Shown one piece after another: positions 17,501 through 26,108 of a DNA stretch of 36,270 bases. The translations under genes were made by a program, and so were the position numbers. The stretch spans positions 1 through 36,270 of the forward strand of contig JAGBIA010000079.1 of the NCBI GenBank assembly GCA_017935225.1. The letters are read 5' to 3'. Each line of letters begins with the position of its first letter. Within the stretch, counting starts at the first letter, position 1. Source of the DNA: Clostridia bacterium. GTDB lineage: Bacteria > Bacillota > Clostridia > Oscillospirales > CAG-272. The notes beneath the pieces are model-generated. The model made no database searches and was not told the DNA's origin. It saw only the letters and a list, made by a program, of their open reading frames with translations.

Positions 17501-18332
17501 AGTCGGGGCAGTATGCCTTGATGATCTTCTCGATCGCTCTGTACTCTCTCTTAGTACCGCCCGTAAAGGAGTAAATAGGAGTATGCTCGATCATGGGGAA
17601 CTTCTTGAGCCAGTCGTTACGAATTACCTCAGTCTGAGCTCTGGGGTCATCGAGGTCGTAAAGCTTGAAGAAATAGCCAAGCTGATTGTATTCAAAGGTA
17701 GGACAACCGTTTTCTGCTGCTTGCTTAAGGATCTTCTCCTCAAAGTCCGCCTTGGAAATTCTCTCAGGAACGAGGTATCTCGAGTCAACACGTCCGATAG
17801 AGTAGTCAATTCTTATACCGTTCTTGATAGGCTTTACGATAAGCTGGCTGGGCAGAGGGCTATCATTGGTACCAACATTTACTGCATTAGCAAAGCTGGT
17901 ATAGTGGCATTCCTGCTCATTGTTCGTAACATCGACATAGTCGATAAGGATCTGAGAGAGGAATTCCTGCTGCTTTGTAACCTCAAGCTTCTTAGCAGAT
18001 GCGGTTACGGGGTTTGTGAAAAGCTTCTCGCCGGTCGCCTTGCAAACGACTGCTACCTCTCCGCTATAAGCGTCAACGTAGATCTGGTATCCGTTTTCAT
18101 CTACACGGAGGTCCATGGTTGCAAGCTTTTCTTCTTCTGTGTCAACAATCACCAGCTCGCCGGTCTCGGGGTTGGTCCACTCACCGGTCTGATAGTTCAT
18201 AGTTGCGGTGGCATTGCTTGTGTTGTAAGTGTACTCTGCAGCGCTCTCTGTAGAGTCTTCTGCATTAACGAGGAAGGTAAATGTGCTCATCAACATCAAA
18301 GCAGTTAAAATTATTGCTATTATTCTTTTCAT
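14598..18332 (-). CDS. Secreted DUF5696 protein, possible glycoside hydrolase
   Basis: This 1244-residue protein has a cleavable Sec signal (residues 1-24, ending TFLVNA-E) and no lipobox, LPXTG or C-terminal membrane anchor. The opening (YQTGEWTNPETGEL...) and the overall pattern match what I recognise as DUF5696. Residues about 200-540 look beta-rich. Residues about 545-885 alternate strands and helices like a TIM barrel (FGDVQKMYDELSAEGVKNIN, GYGIYPDFDFVF, STLGSYLSSDFDED), with acidic residues at strand ends that could be catalytic; this is inference. A helical segment is split by an acidic EGTEG-repeat linker (about 996-1062). The C-terminus (VVYEKFENGTTFVLNFNNYS) is a beta domain. It lies between the beta-propeller/Yip1 gene and the second permease pair, which suggests extracellular glycan processing. 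Confidence 0.8.
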   Translation of the reverse strand: MKRIIAIILTALMLMSTFTFLVNAEDSTESAAEYTYNTSNATATMNYQTGEWTNPETGELVIVDTEEEKLATMDLRVDENGYQIYVDAYSGEVAVVCKATGEKLFTNPVTASAKKLEVTKQQEFLSQILIDYVDVTNNEQECHYTSFANAVNVGTNDSPLPSQLIVKPIKNGIRIDYSIGRVDSRYLVPERISKADFEEKILKQAAENGCPTFEYNQLGYFFKLYDLDDPRAQTEVIRNDWLKKFPMIEHTPIYSFTGGTKREYRAIEKIIKAYCPDYTYEDLDNGHLELEYEPSDKAEALFTVALEYRIEETYEGSGEYGLTVRLPANGIRFDESAFRLESIQILPYMGASLNPNPGYTFFPDGTGTLFDAEELALKRSDTYFYGTVYGDDYAYYNLGTGAPHNEVVRYPVFGVTETQPMEDGTTKDRGFLAIIEEGDALTKLISYHTAFYNTVRMEVTPRSSDTYNLSDAISVSGLSTWTVVSPRKYTGDFKLRYIMLTEDKVAEEAGVAKNYDPTYMGMAEAYRDYLVGNGVLTKLTEADVKEDIPLYIETFGCTVTTEKFLSIPYDTEIPLTSFGDVQKMYDELSAEGVKNINFILSGYTKGGLENERIPYNLNWDKAVEKELKFEELLADAKAKGYGIYPDFDFVFCGNNQLFDGLSLQKHAIRTIDDRYTSKREYSATRQTYISYFELAMSPAYFDRFYTKLTENYLEYDPMGIAVSTLGSYLSSDFDEDEPYNREDSKGFTDDAFKYLDEQYSKVLTSGGNVYSWKYVDYITDAATDSSRHARSCATVPFLGIVLHGYVEFAGSAINMEGNIDYALLRAIENGASLKFILSYRNTQKLKQYYATSVYYSVRYDIWKDDLIARYKEINEVLKGVQTSAIVDHYFIDEFAVRIPDDNEITDDAMAALIAATLAEKAESDAGRETLRRTIQTVRKNLLLCEQKLPTALDESVEGSVAALLKLAKDLGVSLDEAVQAMNDAKEALDALNAEKEEGTEGEGTEGEGTEGEGTEGERTEAQAEGENTEGEGTEGEGTEGEGTEGEGTEGEGTEGEGTEGEEPEAPTLDELIADAQKAYDEAVANVKAVYAEYEAAAKTATDAANEIIELYAYATENISVIDSDDVFTAEIRDQLKALVTTLAASNDALKAYVDGDIKAVNDAVKAFAENNSELFEEEEVVEEDPKEETTTTEFNKYAVSTNSVVYEKFENGTTFVLNFNNYSIKVFVDGAYYTVGAYGYIVIA
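15150..15343 (-). repeat. In-frame 15-bp tandem repeat encoding EGTEG
   Basis: About eleven copies of a 15-bp unit encode the pentapeptide EGTEG inside the DUF5696 gene, interrupted once by ERTEAQAEGENTEG. Synonymous codons alternate between neighbouring units, giving a 30-bp higher order. The encoded linker is strongly acidic and probably disordered. The unit keeps frame, so copy-number changes would alter linker length without breaking the gene. Confidence 0.9.
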
Positions 18333-18351
18333 TACATTTTACCTCCTTTCC

Positions 18352-20595
18352 TTACATTCGGTATCTTAACTCTGTTACGATATTTGTTACGAAGCTTACG
18401 AGTTTTCCAAGAAGCGTCGAGAACAGGATCGCAATAAACATAATACAGATCATACCAACGAGGGTTGCAAGAACCGTGATAATGTTCTTACCGATCGTGT
18501 AGTCATGTGTAACCATCGTTCCGAAAAACATCAGAAGTCCCATCCAGATAAGTCCGATCGTTGTGATGAGCGATACGGTCTTGACCTCGTTAGCGAGGAT
18601 GAAGTTGGACGCGATGGTTGCGGGGATCATTGTGATTATCAAGGGGAGAAGCGAGTATGTGGATGCGATGTAAACGTCCTTCATACTTCCCTCACCGTCG
18701 AAGAGCGTGGTAAGGCACCAGTTAGCAATTATCCAGAGTGCGAGCGGAACAACGATACCGGTGATAGCACCGAAGATCGTTCCATATTCAGCCTGAGGAT
18801 TGGTTACGTAGCCTGAACCGATAGAATCGTAGTAGAACACTGCGATGGTCGCTGCAAGTATCGTTGTACCCGCGCGTACAGATCCGCGCTTTTCGTGTTT
18901 AAGATCCCAGAAGCCGTCGAAAGGATGGAGTATCAGGTGGAATGCAAAGAGCAATTCCTGACCGTATGTTCTCTTCTCTGCGCTTACCGAAACCTTCTTG
19001 TTTACCTTCTTTGCAAAGCCTAAGAACTTAACGAGTGCAAAGCAGATAACGAAGACGATGATCGGGAGCGTCCAGAGATAGTTGGAGATCCATTCCTGAC
19101 GAAGCTCGCTGTATGCGATCGAGTAGTTAGAAGTATCGTAAGCAAGCTTGTACTGCTCAACAGCCTCTTCATACTTATGAAGTCTTGCCAGAGCGTTACC
19201 GATTCCAATGTACGCAGTATCGAAGTTCGAGTTTCTCTTGAGGATCTCGGTCCAGTCGTCGATCGCTGCGTCGTAGCGTCTGTTGTTCTGGTTCTCGAGA
19301 GCCTGCATGATTACGTCACCGTACTCGGTTCTCTGATATACAGTAAAGGAAGATTTCTCAGAGCTATCAAGGAGAAGCATCGCGTCGCCCTGATAGTCGA
19401 TAGCGCGGAGTGCGTTCTCGGCGATATTACCAAGAAGGTCACCCTGATCGCCGAACGCAAAGAGGAGGTTACCGTCGAAGTCATAGGTAAATACCTTACT
19501 TCTCTTTCTGTCGATGATCGACCAGGTGTTCTCAGGTCCGACTGCAACGTCAACGACCTGCGAAGGACCGGTGATTATCTTATTTGTACCGGTCATTGCA
19601 TTGATAGCACCGAAGAAATCGATCTCACCGGAAGGCGGATAGAAGCCGTTTCTTCTCATAAGCTCGGAGCCTGCCGCGTTAAGCATCTTAACGGGAGCGT
19701 TTGTTCCGCTCTTATCCTTGTTCTGAATGGCGGTCTGTACCTTGCCGTCGTCAAGCTCGATAGTGGCATAGATAAAGTCGCCTGCAAGGGTGATATTGTT
19801 GTAAGGAGTAATAATTGCGTTGGTCTCGGTCTCTTTCTGCTTCTCGGTCTTAAATCTCTTCCAGAACTTCTGCCAGAAAGAAACTTCAACCTTCTGCGCA
19901 CCGATGTAGTTGGTGAAGATACCCTCGTCGGTCATAACTACGATACCGTTCTGAGAGTTCTTATCTACGACGTAAAGTCTGTCGTAGCGGTCAACTGCCA
20001 CTGCTGCGGGGCTGTAAACCGAGGTTGCATCGATACGCTCGGACTTCGGCTTACCGATCTCGGAGAGGAAGTTACCGTTCGTATCGAAAGTGAGGATACG
20101 GCTGTTACCGGTATCGCACAGGAAGATACGTCCGCCTACCTCGCGACCGTTAACGAGCTTGGATTCGGTGATAAACACGCCCTCGGGAGCGTTAAGCTTA
20201 TCTACGTTACCGTTATCATTCTTGAAAGTATCAATGATAAACTTTACCTTGTAGTAAGGGTCAAGAACGACAAGTCTGCTGTTATCACGGTCAACGACGT
20301 AAACGTTATCGTTTTCGTCTGTTGCAAGGTCAGTAGGAGTTTTGAGAGGCAGAACCTTAAGTGCGAGCTCTTCTTCGCTAAGGTCGGGATAAAGCTCTCT
20401 CATACGGTTTATATCGGTAAGTCCCATATAAGCCGAGTCGACTTCTCTGTCCGGAACATACGCATCAGGCGAACGAAGATCTGTTCCGCTTATGGAGTAT
20501 GTATAGGTATAATACGGAGTTGCTGCGCCTACAGGAAGAGACAAAACCATAATAGCAACAAACACAAGACAAATGAGAGATGTTACTTTTTTCAT
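18352..20595 (-). CDS. Secreted NHL beta-propeller/TPR protein with C-terminal Yip1 membrane domain
   Basis: This 747-residue protein has four visible regions. Residues 1-25 are a signal peptide (ending VGAA). Residues about 75-420 hold NHL-type propeller repeats, for example PTDLATDENDNVYVVDRDNSRL, GGRIFLCDTGNSRIL and YDRLYVVDKNSQ. Residues about 430-505 are TPR-like (YDAAIDDWTEILKRNSNFDTAYIGIGNAL). A membrane helix near 508-530 is followed by a basic stretch (KKVNKKVSVSAEKR). Residues about 545-745 are a multi-helix Yip1-like domain. The basic stretch after the first internal helix places the propeller and TPR outside the cell (positive-inside rule). It lies mid-operon between the two transporter halves. 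A scaffold or docking role is inferred; no enzyme motif is seen. Confidence 0.82.
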   Translation of the reverse strand: MKKVTSLICLVFVAIMVLSLPVGAATPYYTYTYSISGTDLRSPDAYVPDREVDSAYMGLTDINRMRELYPDLSEEELALKVLPLKTPTDLATDENDNVYVVDRDNSRLVVLDPYYKVKFIIDTFKNDNGNVDKLNAPEGVFITESKLVNGREVGGRIFLCDTGNSRILTFDTNGNFLSEIGKPKSERIDATSVYSPAAVAVDRYDRLYVVDKNSQNGIVVMTDEGIFTNYIGAQKVEVSFWQKFWKRFKTEKQKETETNAIITPYNNITLAGDFIYATIELDDGKVQTAIQNKDKSGTNAPVKMLNAAGSELMRRNGFYPPSGEIDFFGAINAMTGTNKIITGPSQVVDVAVGPENTWSIIDRKRSKVFTYDFDGNLLFAFGDQGDLLGNIAENALRAIDYQGDAMLLLDSSEKSSFTVYQRTEYGDVIMQALENQNNRRYDAAIDDWTEILKRNSNFDTAYIGIGNALARLHKYEEAVEQYKLAYDTSNYSIAYSELRQEWISNYLWTLPIIVFVICFALVKFLGFAKKVNKKVSVSAEKRTYGQELLFAFHLILHPFDGFWDLKHEKRGSVRAGTTILAATIAVFYYDSIGSGYVTNPQAEYGTIFGAITGIVVPLALWIIANWCLTTLFDGEGSMKDVYIASTYSLLPLIITMIPATIASNFILANEVKTVSLITTIGLIWMGLLMFFGTMVTHDYTIGKNIITVLATLVGMICIMFIAILFSTLLGKLVSFVTNIVTELRYRM

Positions 20596-20612
20596 TTTTT
20601 CTCCTCCTTATA

Positions 20613-21485
20613 TTAGTCTTTCATACCACTCGAGCCCATCGTCTCAATGATGTTGGACTGCGAAATTACGAATACCAGAATAGGTACGAGCATCATTACG
20701 ACGGTTGCTGCTGCGCTGGCACCCGCACGCTTGATACCGCCCGCGGTGATCTGACCGATCGCGTAGTTGAGCGACTTGAGCTGCTCAGAGTGGATATACA
20801 TGGACGCGCCCTGGTTCCAGAGTCCCTGGAAGCAGTAAACTATAAGTGTAAGCCAACCGGGCTTAACCATTGGCATCGCGATCGTCCAGAAGGTACGAAG
20901 CTCACTTGCGCCATCCAGTCGTGCACTCTCAAGCACCGAGTCGTGTACGTGGGATTCCATGAACTGCTTCATCAGGTAGAAGCCGAGCGTCGCTCCCCAC
21001 GCGGGAACTATGATAGCCCAATAGGTATCTACCATACGGAACGCACTCATAAGAATGAAGCTACAGATCGCGGTTACGGTCTGGTGGAACATAAGCGAGG
21101 TCTGAACGGTCTTAAACATAAATCTTCCGCCGGGGAAAACGATCTTAGCCATCGCATAAGATGCGAGAGACGCTAAGAAGAGGTGTCCGATCGTACCTGC
21201 TACCGAAGTAAATACGGTATTGAATATGTATCTTGAGAAAGGCACCATACTGTCACTCATAAGAGTAAACAGGTCTTTGAAGTGCTTTGCCGTAGGCTTT
21301 ACAACGTAAAATCTCGGGGGGAACATCCAAAGCTCGTCAAGCGGCTTGAATGCCTGGATTACGCAGTAGTACATAGGCAGGAACATAAATGCTCCGAGTA
21401 TTACGAGTATAACTGTGATACCTGCGTCGCCGGTTCTGGATCGCGCAAGTACGACTTTATGTTTTCTTGTTCTTAACTTTGCCAT
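20613..21485 (-). CDS. Carbohydrate ABC transporter permease, MalG-type (first pair)
   Basis: The 290 residues are of normal family length, with six membrane helices and an EAA loop near residue 188 (VLESARLDGASELRTFWTIAMP). It lacks the long extracellular loop of its counterpart at 12455-13594, so the two pairs are not simple duplicates. Its ATG lies one base after the stop of the partner permease, which implies translational coupling; the ribosome binding site (GGTAGGATC) is inside the end of that gene. It should form the import pore together with 21487-22434 and an ATPase encoded elsewhere. Confidence 0.92.
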   Translation of the reverse strand: MAKLRTRKHKVVLARSRTGDAGITVILVILGAFMFLPMYYCVIQAFKPLDELWMFPPRFYVVKPTAKHFKDLFTLMSDSMVPFSRYIFNTVFTSVAGTIGHLFLASLASYAMAKIVFPGGRFMFKTVQTSLMFHQTVTAICSFILMSAFRMVDTYWAIIVPAWGATLGFYLMKQFMESHVHDSVLESARLDGASELRTFWTIAMPMVKPGWLTLIVYCFQGLWNQGASMYIHSEQLKSLNYAIGQITAGGIKRAGASAAATVVMMLVPILVFVISQSNIIETMGSSGMKD

Positions 21486-21486
21486 A

Positions 21487-22434
21487 TCACGATCCTACCT
21501 TCGAAATCATCTTTTTGACGATCATATTAGCGCCGATCATTATCACGAAAAGGATAACTGCGATCGCTGAAGCGTAACCCGTTTCAAAACGCATTCCGCC
21601 GTAGTCGTCAAGGTGGTGGACGATGGTGTGTGCAGCGTAGTCAACGGAGGGGAATCCGCAGAGTGCCGTAACAGTACCACCGAAGCCGAACGAGCCGGTT
21701 ATCGACATGATCGCACCGAACATAAGAGTATTCTTCATGTTCGGGAGCGTTATGTACCAAAGCTCCTGCCATCTGTTCTTAACGCCGTCAACGGCGCCTG
21801 CCTCGAACTGAGCCTTATCGATACCCTGGAGACCTGCGATGAACGCAAGGAAGGACGTACCGAGCGAGGTCCAGAGCGCGACCACGATACACAGAGGCAT
21901 TACGTAGTCCGCGTCCTCGAAGAACGCGATCTCCTTTGTGATAAGGTCGAGCTTAAGCAGCATTGCGTTTGCCCAACCGTAACGGTCAGAGGAGAAGAGG
22001 GTCTTCCAGATCAGGAACGCCTGACCCGAGATAGACGGTGCGTAGAAGATAAGGGTTACGATAGCTCTTATCTTCGGGGAGAGCTCGTTGATGAACCAAG
22101 CTACCATAAACGAGAGCAGGTAGGATACAGGTCCAACTATACATGCAAATATAAGCGTGTTCTGACAAGCTGTTATAAAGATATCGTCGTCAAGGAAGAG
22201 TCGGATATAGTTTGCAGGACCAACGAAGTTCGGCCATTCAAGCAAGTTAAAGTCGGTAAGACTTATAACTGCGGAAAGCACGACAGGCAAGACGGTGAAG
22301 CAGGTAAAGATGAGCATATAAGGCGCTACCATAAAGTAAGCAACTTTATTTCTCTTCATTTCATGCCATGTCCACTGCAATCTTGTCATATCCTTGCGCA
22401 CTACAGCTTTTTTCTTTGCTGTTTTCTGTGACAT
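21487..22434 (-). CDS. Sugar ABC transporter permease, MalF-type (first pair)
   Basis: This 315-residue permease has a basic cytoplasmic start (MSQKTAKKKAVVRKDMTRLQ), six predicted membrane helices and an EAA loop near residue 211 (FEAGAVDGVKNRWQELWYITLP). Family knowledge places it as one half of a CUT1-type importer. It is directly downstream of the giant binding protein (58-bp gap, AAGGAG before the ATG) and one base from the next permease. It is probably the dedicated partner for that binding protein. Confidence 0.92.
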   Translation of the reverse strand: MSQKTAKKKAVVRKDMTRLQWTWHEMKRNKVAYFMVAPYMLIFTCFTVLPVVLSAVISLTDFNLLEWPNFVGPANYIRLFLDDDIFITACQNTLIFACIVGPVSYLLSFMVAWFINELSPKIRAIVTLIFYAPSISGQAFLIWKTLFSSDRYGWANAMLLKLDLITKEIAFFEDADYVMPLCIVVALWTSLGTSFLAFIAGLQGIDKAQFEAGAVDGVKNRWQELWYITLPNMKNTLMFGAIMSITGSFGFGGTVTALCGFPSVDYAAHTIVHHLDDYGGMRFETGYASAIAVILFVIMIGANMIVKKMISKVGS

Positions 22435-22492
22435 GAGTTTTTCTCCTTATATATTATAACAATGTACGAAATTTACAGACTGACGTTCGAGC

Positions 22493-25400
22493 TTATTTAT
22501 AAGTCTCGTATGTTTCAAGCCATTTAGCCGCGTCTACAAGATAGTAGACCACCTTGTAGGTCTTATCCTTTTCAAGCTCTGCGTCCTCGTCAAGATCCGC
22601 ATTTCTGTCACCTGTACCGAAGAGGTCGGTGTCGAGAGCCTTGAGATCTTCTGCAAGTGCGCGGATCTTGTCGTAGTCCTCGGTGGTATATCCTGCAAGC
22701 TCCGAAAGCACCTCTTCAACCTTTGCGTCGTAGGCAGAAGAGTAACGGCTGTCGTCCTTGACCTTCTCGAGAGCCTCTACAGCCTGCTGCATACGTCTTA
22801 CCGCAAGTGTGGTCTGCTGAAGTTCCTTATCGAGCGCCTCAAGGTCGAACTCGTCACGCTTTCTCGTGATCTCATCGTTGATGAAGTCGATGTATCCGAG
22901 AAGACTGGTTACGGGGTTGAGGTTATCGTTGTAAGCATCGAGGAATGCGAACTTGGTGTAACGTCCTACGATGTATGCACCGGGATAGTTAGGAATAGTT
23001 GCGAGGTTATTGAACTGAAGTTTGATCTGCTTGTACTCGTCACGTGTCCAAGGCAAGCTCTCAAGTGCGGTGATGTTTGCGGTCGGATGCTTTGCGGAAG
23101 GACCGAGGATAGCAGCCATTTCGTTAGAGTAGTCTACCTGGCACTCATCGCTAACGTACCACTGCATAAACTTCCAAGCCTTTTCTCTGTCCTCGCATCC
23201 GTCGATCATCGAGATAGCACCGACACCGGAAACCGAGTCAAATCTGATGTTACCGTCAGCGTCCTCGATACCGGGCAGCGGATAGAAGGACCAAAGTCCC
23301 TCGATCTCGGTTGCGAATACCTTGAGGTGATTGTACGTTCCTGTATAGTCACCGAATCCGATCGGCATTTCACCGGTTCTGAAACGGTTTGCAAAGTCGT
23401 ACTGGTAGGGGAAGGAGTACATGGTGTACATTGCACACATATCCTCAAACGCTGTAAGAGCGAGGTTAGAATCGAGGTTGATTCTCATACCGCCGTCAGC
23501 GAAGAGCTCTCCACCCATCTGATATATAAAGATGTTACTATCGCCGATCATCGCGATCTCCATGTTCTTAGCCTGGAGAACCGGGATCGCCTCCTTAACG
23601 TCGTCCCAGGTTTTAGGAACCTCGAGCTCAAGCTCTGCGAGGATATCCTCGCGGACGAACATCATCGGGAAGCTCTGTGTTTCAGGAAGACCGTAGCAAC
23701 GCTCAACGCCGTACGCGTCCTCCATCTTAAGAACGATCATCGCCGACTCATTGAAGTTGGAGGTCACCTCGTCGAAGTTCTCCATATCTTCAATAGATTC
23801 AAGTGCACCTCTGATCGCGTAGTTGATTACGTCACCCGCGCCGATACCGAGGTATACGTCAGGACCCTTCTTAGCAAGGATCGAAGGAAGGAGCGTACCG
23901 CCCGCAACGAGACGGAAGTTGATGGTTACGCCGTATTCCTTAGTGAACTTATTATTAATGAGGTTTCTGATAACCTGAGACTGATCTCGACCGGTTGCGA
24001 TCCAGACCTCTACGCTGTCCTCTGCGACCTCATCGGTAAGAGCACCCATACGGTCGTAGTTACGGAAGAAGGACTGAATAAATCCGGTGATCTCGTGCCA
24101 AAGTGCTGCGAAGAAGCCTGCCTTAGCCTTGGGGAGCTCTTCATCCGCGCTCTGAACTACGAGGTAGTCAAGAGTAAGCGGCTGAGTCTTTGCGTCTCCG
24201 AGCCAAGTACCGAGTGAACCGATGTATGTCTTGAGCTGGTCAAGGTTCTTAGCAACCTCTTCCTCGTCCATCGCCATCTCGCGCAGGAGGTCGGAAACGT
24301 TCTGAAGAGTTGCGGTCATCGAGCTCTTGGAAGAGTCCTTGAGCATGATCTCGATAATCTCGTCGATCTCCTCGTGCTGCTCCCAAAGGTCAGCCATGGT
24401 ATCCGGGATAACTCCGTAGAAGTTGTAGTTTGCGAACTCGTCAGGAGAAGTACCGGTAAGCTTCAGGATCTTGAGGTAGTCATCGTTGATCGCGTTAAGC
24501 GCATCCTGAACTCTGCTTACAGTAGATCCCATAGCACCGAGGGAAGCCTCAAGACGAAGCGTGTAAACGACGCCTTCCTTGAAGTAGAACTCGAAGTTCG
24601 TAACTCCGTCGCTGAGCGGTCCTACCTGCCAGTCATCAGAGTAGTTGAACTTAAGTCTCGCTGCCTCGTCGAACGGGATGCCGTCGTAGTATCCGTCTTC
24701 ACCCTCAGCGACGCTGTCATCACTATAGATGGAAAGGATTCTCGAAGTTGCCATACCGTCGAGGATGTTCTGCTTGAAGCGGGCTACGATATTGTAATTG
24801 CCGCTCTTGTTAACGGTGAACTTGTATTCGACCCACTGGCCAACGCCCTGCCACTTTTCGCCGCCGACAGCGTTAAGCAAGGTTCTGTCGGTTGCGCTGG
24901 GAGAGTTTGCAGCACTCGTCGTATCAGCCATGGGGTATATGGTCTGGCTGGAGGAAGCCGAGAAATATTCTGCTTCTAATTTAATTTTAGCATCGCCCTT
25001 TTCGTATCCCTTGTACTGCTCACGGTAATCCTCGTAGCTACGATAAGTAACGCAAGGAACGAGGCAGAGCTTGGAGATTACGATAGGCTCGTTTACACCT
25101 TCAATAGTAAGGGAAACGTCGCCGTTCTCATCAGGCTCAAGAACGAACTCGAAAGGCTCCTGGATAAATCCGTTGGAATCCTTGAACTCGTAAATATTCC
25201 ATACAGGGCTCTGAACAAGGCTATCACGGATCTCGTTCTTATCGGTATCCGCCGTGAAGTAACGGACGGTATACTCCTGAACGAACTCGGTAAGCGACTG
25301 AGTCCAATACTCAGGGAAGCTTACTGCAACGACCGGCTCGCCCTTGCGGCTGGTTGCTTCCTTAGCAGAAGTAAATCCTGCTTTAGTCGCAGCCTCAATA

Positions 25401-26068
25401 ATGCTTGCAGCCGTCATTCCCTTCTCTATCTCGATCTCAGCATCGGGATACGGGGTGGACCATACCTTAGAGATAGTAAGGTAACGTGCCTCGGAGAAAG
25501 GAACCTTATCGTTGATCATAAAGATTCTTTCGATAGACGCCGACTTGTTTACTACAGGATAATACTCAATGTAGATGTTGTAACGAGTCGGGGTCGTTAT
25601 AGCATTTTCACTGCCTGCAGCGATCGTCCAGGTCGTAGTTCCTGCATCGGGGATGTAAAGACCGTCGATAACACCGTCGCTAAACTTATAGGGCATTTCT
25701 GCCTCGGGTGCTTTATCGCCGGGCTTAAGAACCAGATCAGGATCGTAGCCGAGCACGTCACCGAGGGTGTTTACGTACACGCCGTCAAGTCCGGAGAGGA
25801 TGATCTCCTTCGTTGCGTTGGGAGCTTCGTCGAAGTAATTGGGATTGGTGGTGGGATCATCATCCTCAAGCTTCAGAAGCTCTTCGTCGCTCGTGTACTC
25901 CTCTTTGTACTCGTTGTACGAAATCGCATTCAGCAATTCCTTGATGTTGCTCAGCTCGCTCTCGTCAGAGTCGATCGGTGCCGCAGATACGGGCATCGAT
26001 ACCGAGCCGATGAGAACCATCACGAGCAAGATCAAAGCTGTGATTCTTTGAAATTTCGTGGTTTTCAT
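22493..26068 (-). CDS. Giant extracellular solute-binding protein with carbohydrate-binding-like module
   Basis: The 1191 residues are over twice the length of a usual sugar-binding lipoprotein. Regions are: signal peptide 1-29 (ending MPVSAA, with no Cys lipobox); beta-rich N-terminal region to about 360; a jelly-roll, CBM6/35-like module about 362-510 (KLEAEYFSASSS, GVGQWVEYKFTVNKSGNYNIVARF); a helical connector; a solute-binding domain about 688-1040 (VEVWIATGRDQSQVIRNLINNKFTKEYGV, TWDDVKEAIPVL, EKAWKFMQWYVSDE); and a coiled-coil tail about 1075-1191. It is first in the operon, with a GGAGG site before the ATG. Family knowledge gives capture of an oligosaccharide for the permeases. The ligand is unknown. 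How it is tethered without a lipid anchor is not evident. Confidence 0.87.
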   Translation of the reverse strand: MKTTKFQRITALILLVMVLIGSVSMPVSAAPIDSDESELSNIKELLNAISYNEYKEEYTSDEELLKLEDDDPTTNPNYFDEAPNATKEIILSGLDGVYVNTLGDVLGYDPDLVLKPGDKAPEAEMPYKFSDGVIDGLYIPDAGTTTWTIAAGSENAITTPTRYNIYIEYYPVVNKSASIERIFMINDKVPFSEARYLTISKVWSTPYPDAEIEIEKGMTAASIIEAATKAGFTSAKEATSRKGEPVVAVSFPEYWTQSLTEFVQEYTVRYFTADTDKNEIRDSLVQSPVWNIYEFKDSNGFIQEPFEFVLEPDENGDVSLTIEGVNEPIVISKLCLVPCVTYRSYEDYREQYKGYEKGDAKIKLEAEYFSASSSQTIYPMADTTSAANSPSATDRTLLNAVGGEKWQGVGQWVEYKFTVNKSGNYNIVARFKQNILDGMATSRILSIYSDDSVAEGEDGYYDGIPFDEAARLKFNYSDDWQVGPLSDGVTNFEFYFKEGVVYTLRLEASLGAMGSTVSRVQDALNAINDDYLKILKLTGTSPDEFANYNFYGVIPDTMADLWEQHEEIDEIIEIMLKDSSKSSMTATLQNVSDLLREMAMDEEEVAKNLDQLKTYIGSLGTWLGDAKTQPLTLDYLVVQSADEELPKAKAGFFAALWHEITGFIQSFFRNYDRMGALTDEVAEDSVEVWIATGRDQSQVIRNLINNKFTKEYGVTINFRLVAGGTLLPSILAKKGPDVYLGIGAGDVINYAIRGALESIEDMENFDEVTSNFNESAMIVLKMEDAYGVERCYGLPETQSFPMMFVREDILAELELEVPKTWDDVKEAIPVLQAKNMEIAMIGDSNIFIYQMGGELFADGGMRINLDSNLALTAFEDMCAMYTMYSFPYQYDFANRFRTGEMPIGFGDYTGTYNHLKVFATEIEGLWSFYPLPGIEDADGNIRFDSVSGVGAISMIDGCEDREKAWKFMQWYVSDECQVDYSNEMAAILGPSAKHPTANITALESLPWTRDEYKQIKLQFNNLATIPNYPGAYIVGRYTKFAFLDAYNDNLNPVTSLLGYIDFINDEITRKRDEFDLEALDKELQQTTLAVRRMQQAVEALEKVKDDSRYSSAYDAKVEEVLSELAGYTTEDYDKIRALAEDLKALDTDLFGTGDRNADLDEDAELEKDKTYKVVYYLVDAAKWLETYETYK

Positions 26069-26108
26069 TTAGAATTTCCTCCTACCAAATGGTTAAAACT
26101 ATGGTGTT

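Noticed and set aside
14475..18308. A 1277-codon open frame on the plus strand opposite the DUF5696 gene
   Set aside because: Its translation is low-complexity and hydrophobic without recognisable motifs, it lacks a ribosome binding site, and it mirrors a gene with clear signal peptide and domains. Long antisense frames recur opposite many genes here, which points to codon bias (few TTA, CTA and TCA codons) rather than coding.
22453..22458. Internal promoter between the binding protein and the first permease (TGTTATAAT on the minus strand)
   Set aside because: No acceptable -35 at 16-18 bp, and transcription would start at the ribosome binding site of the permease, cutting it.
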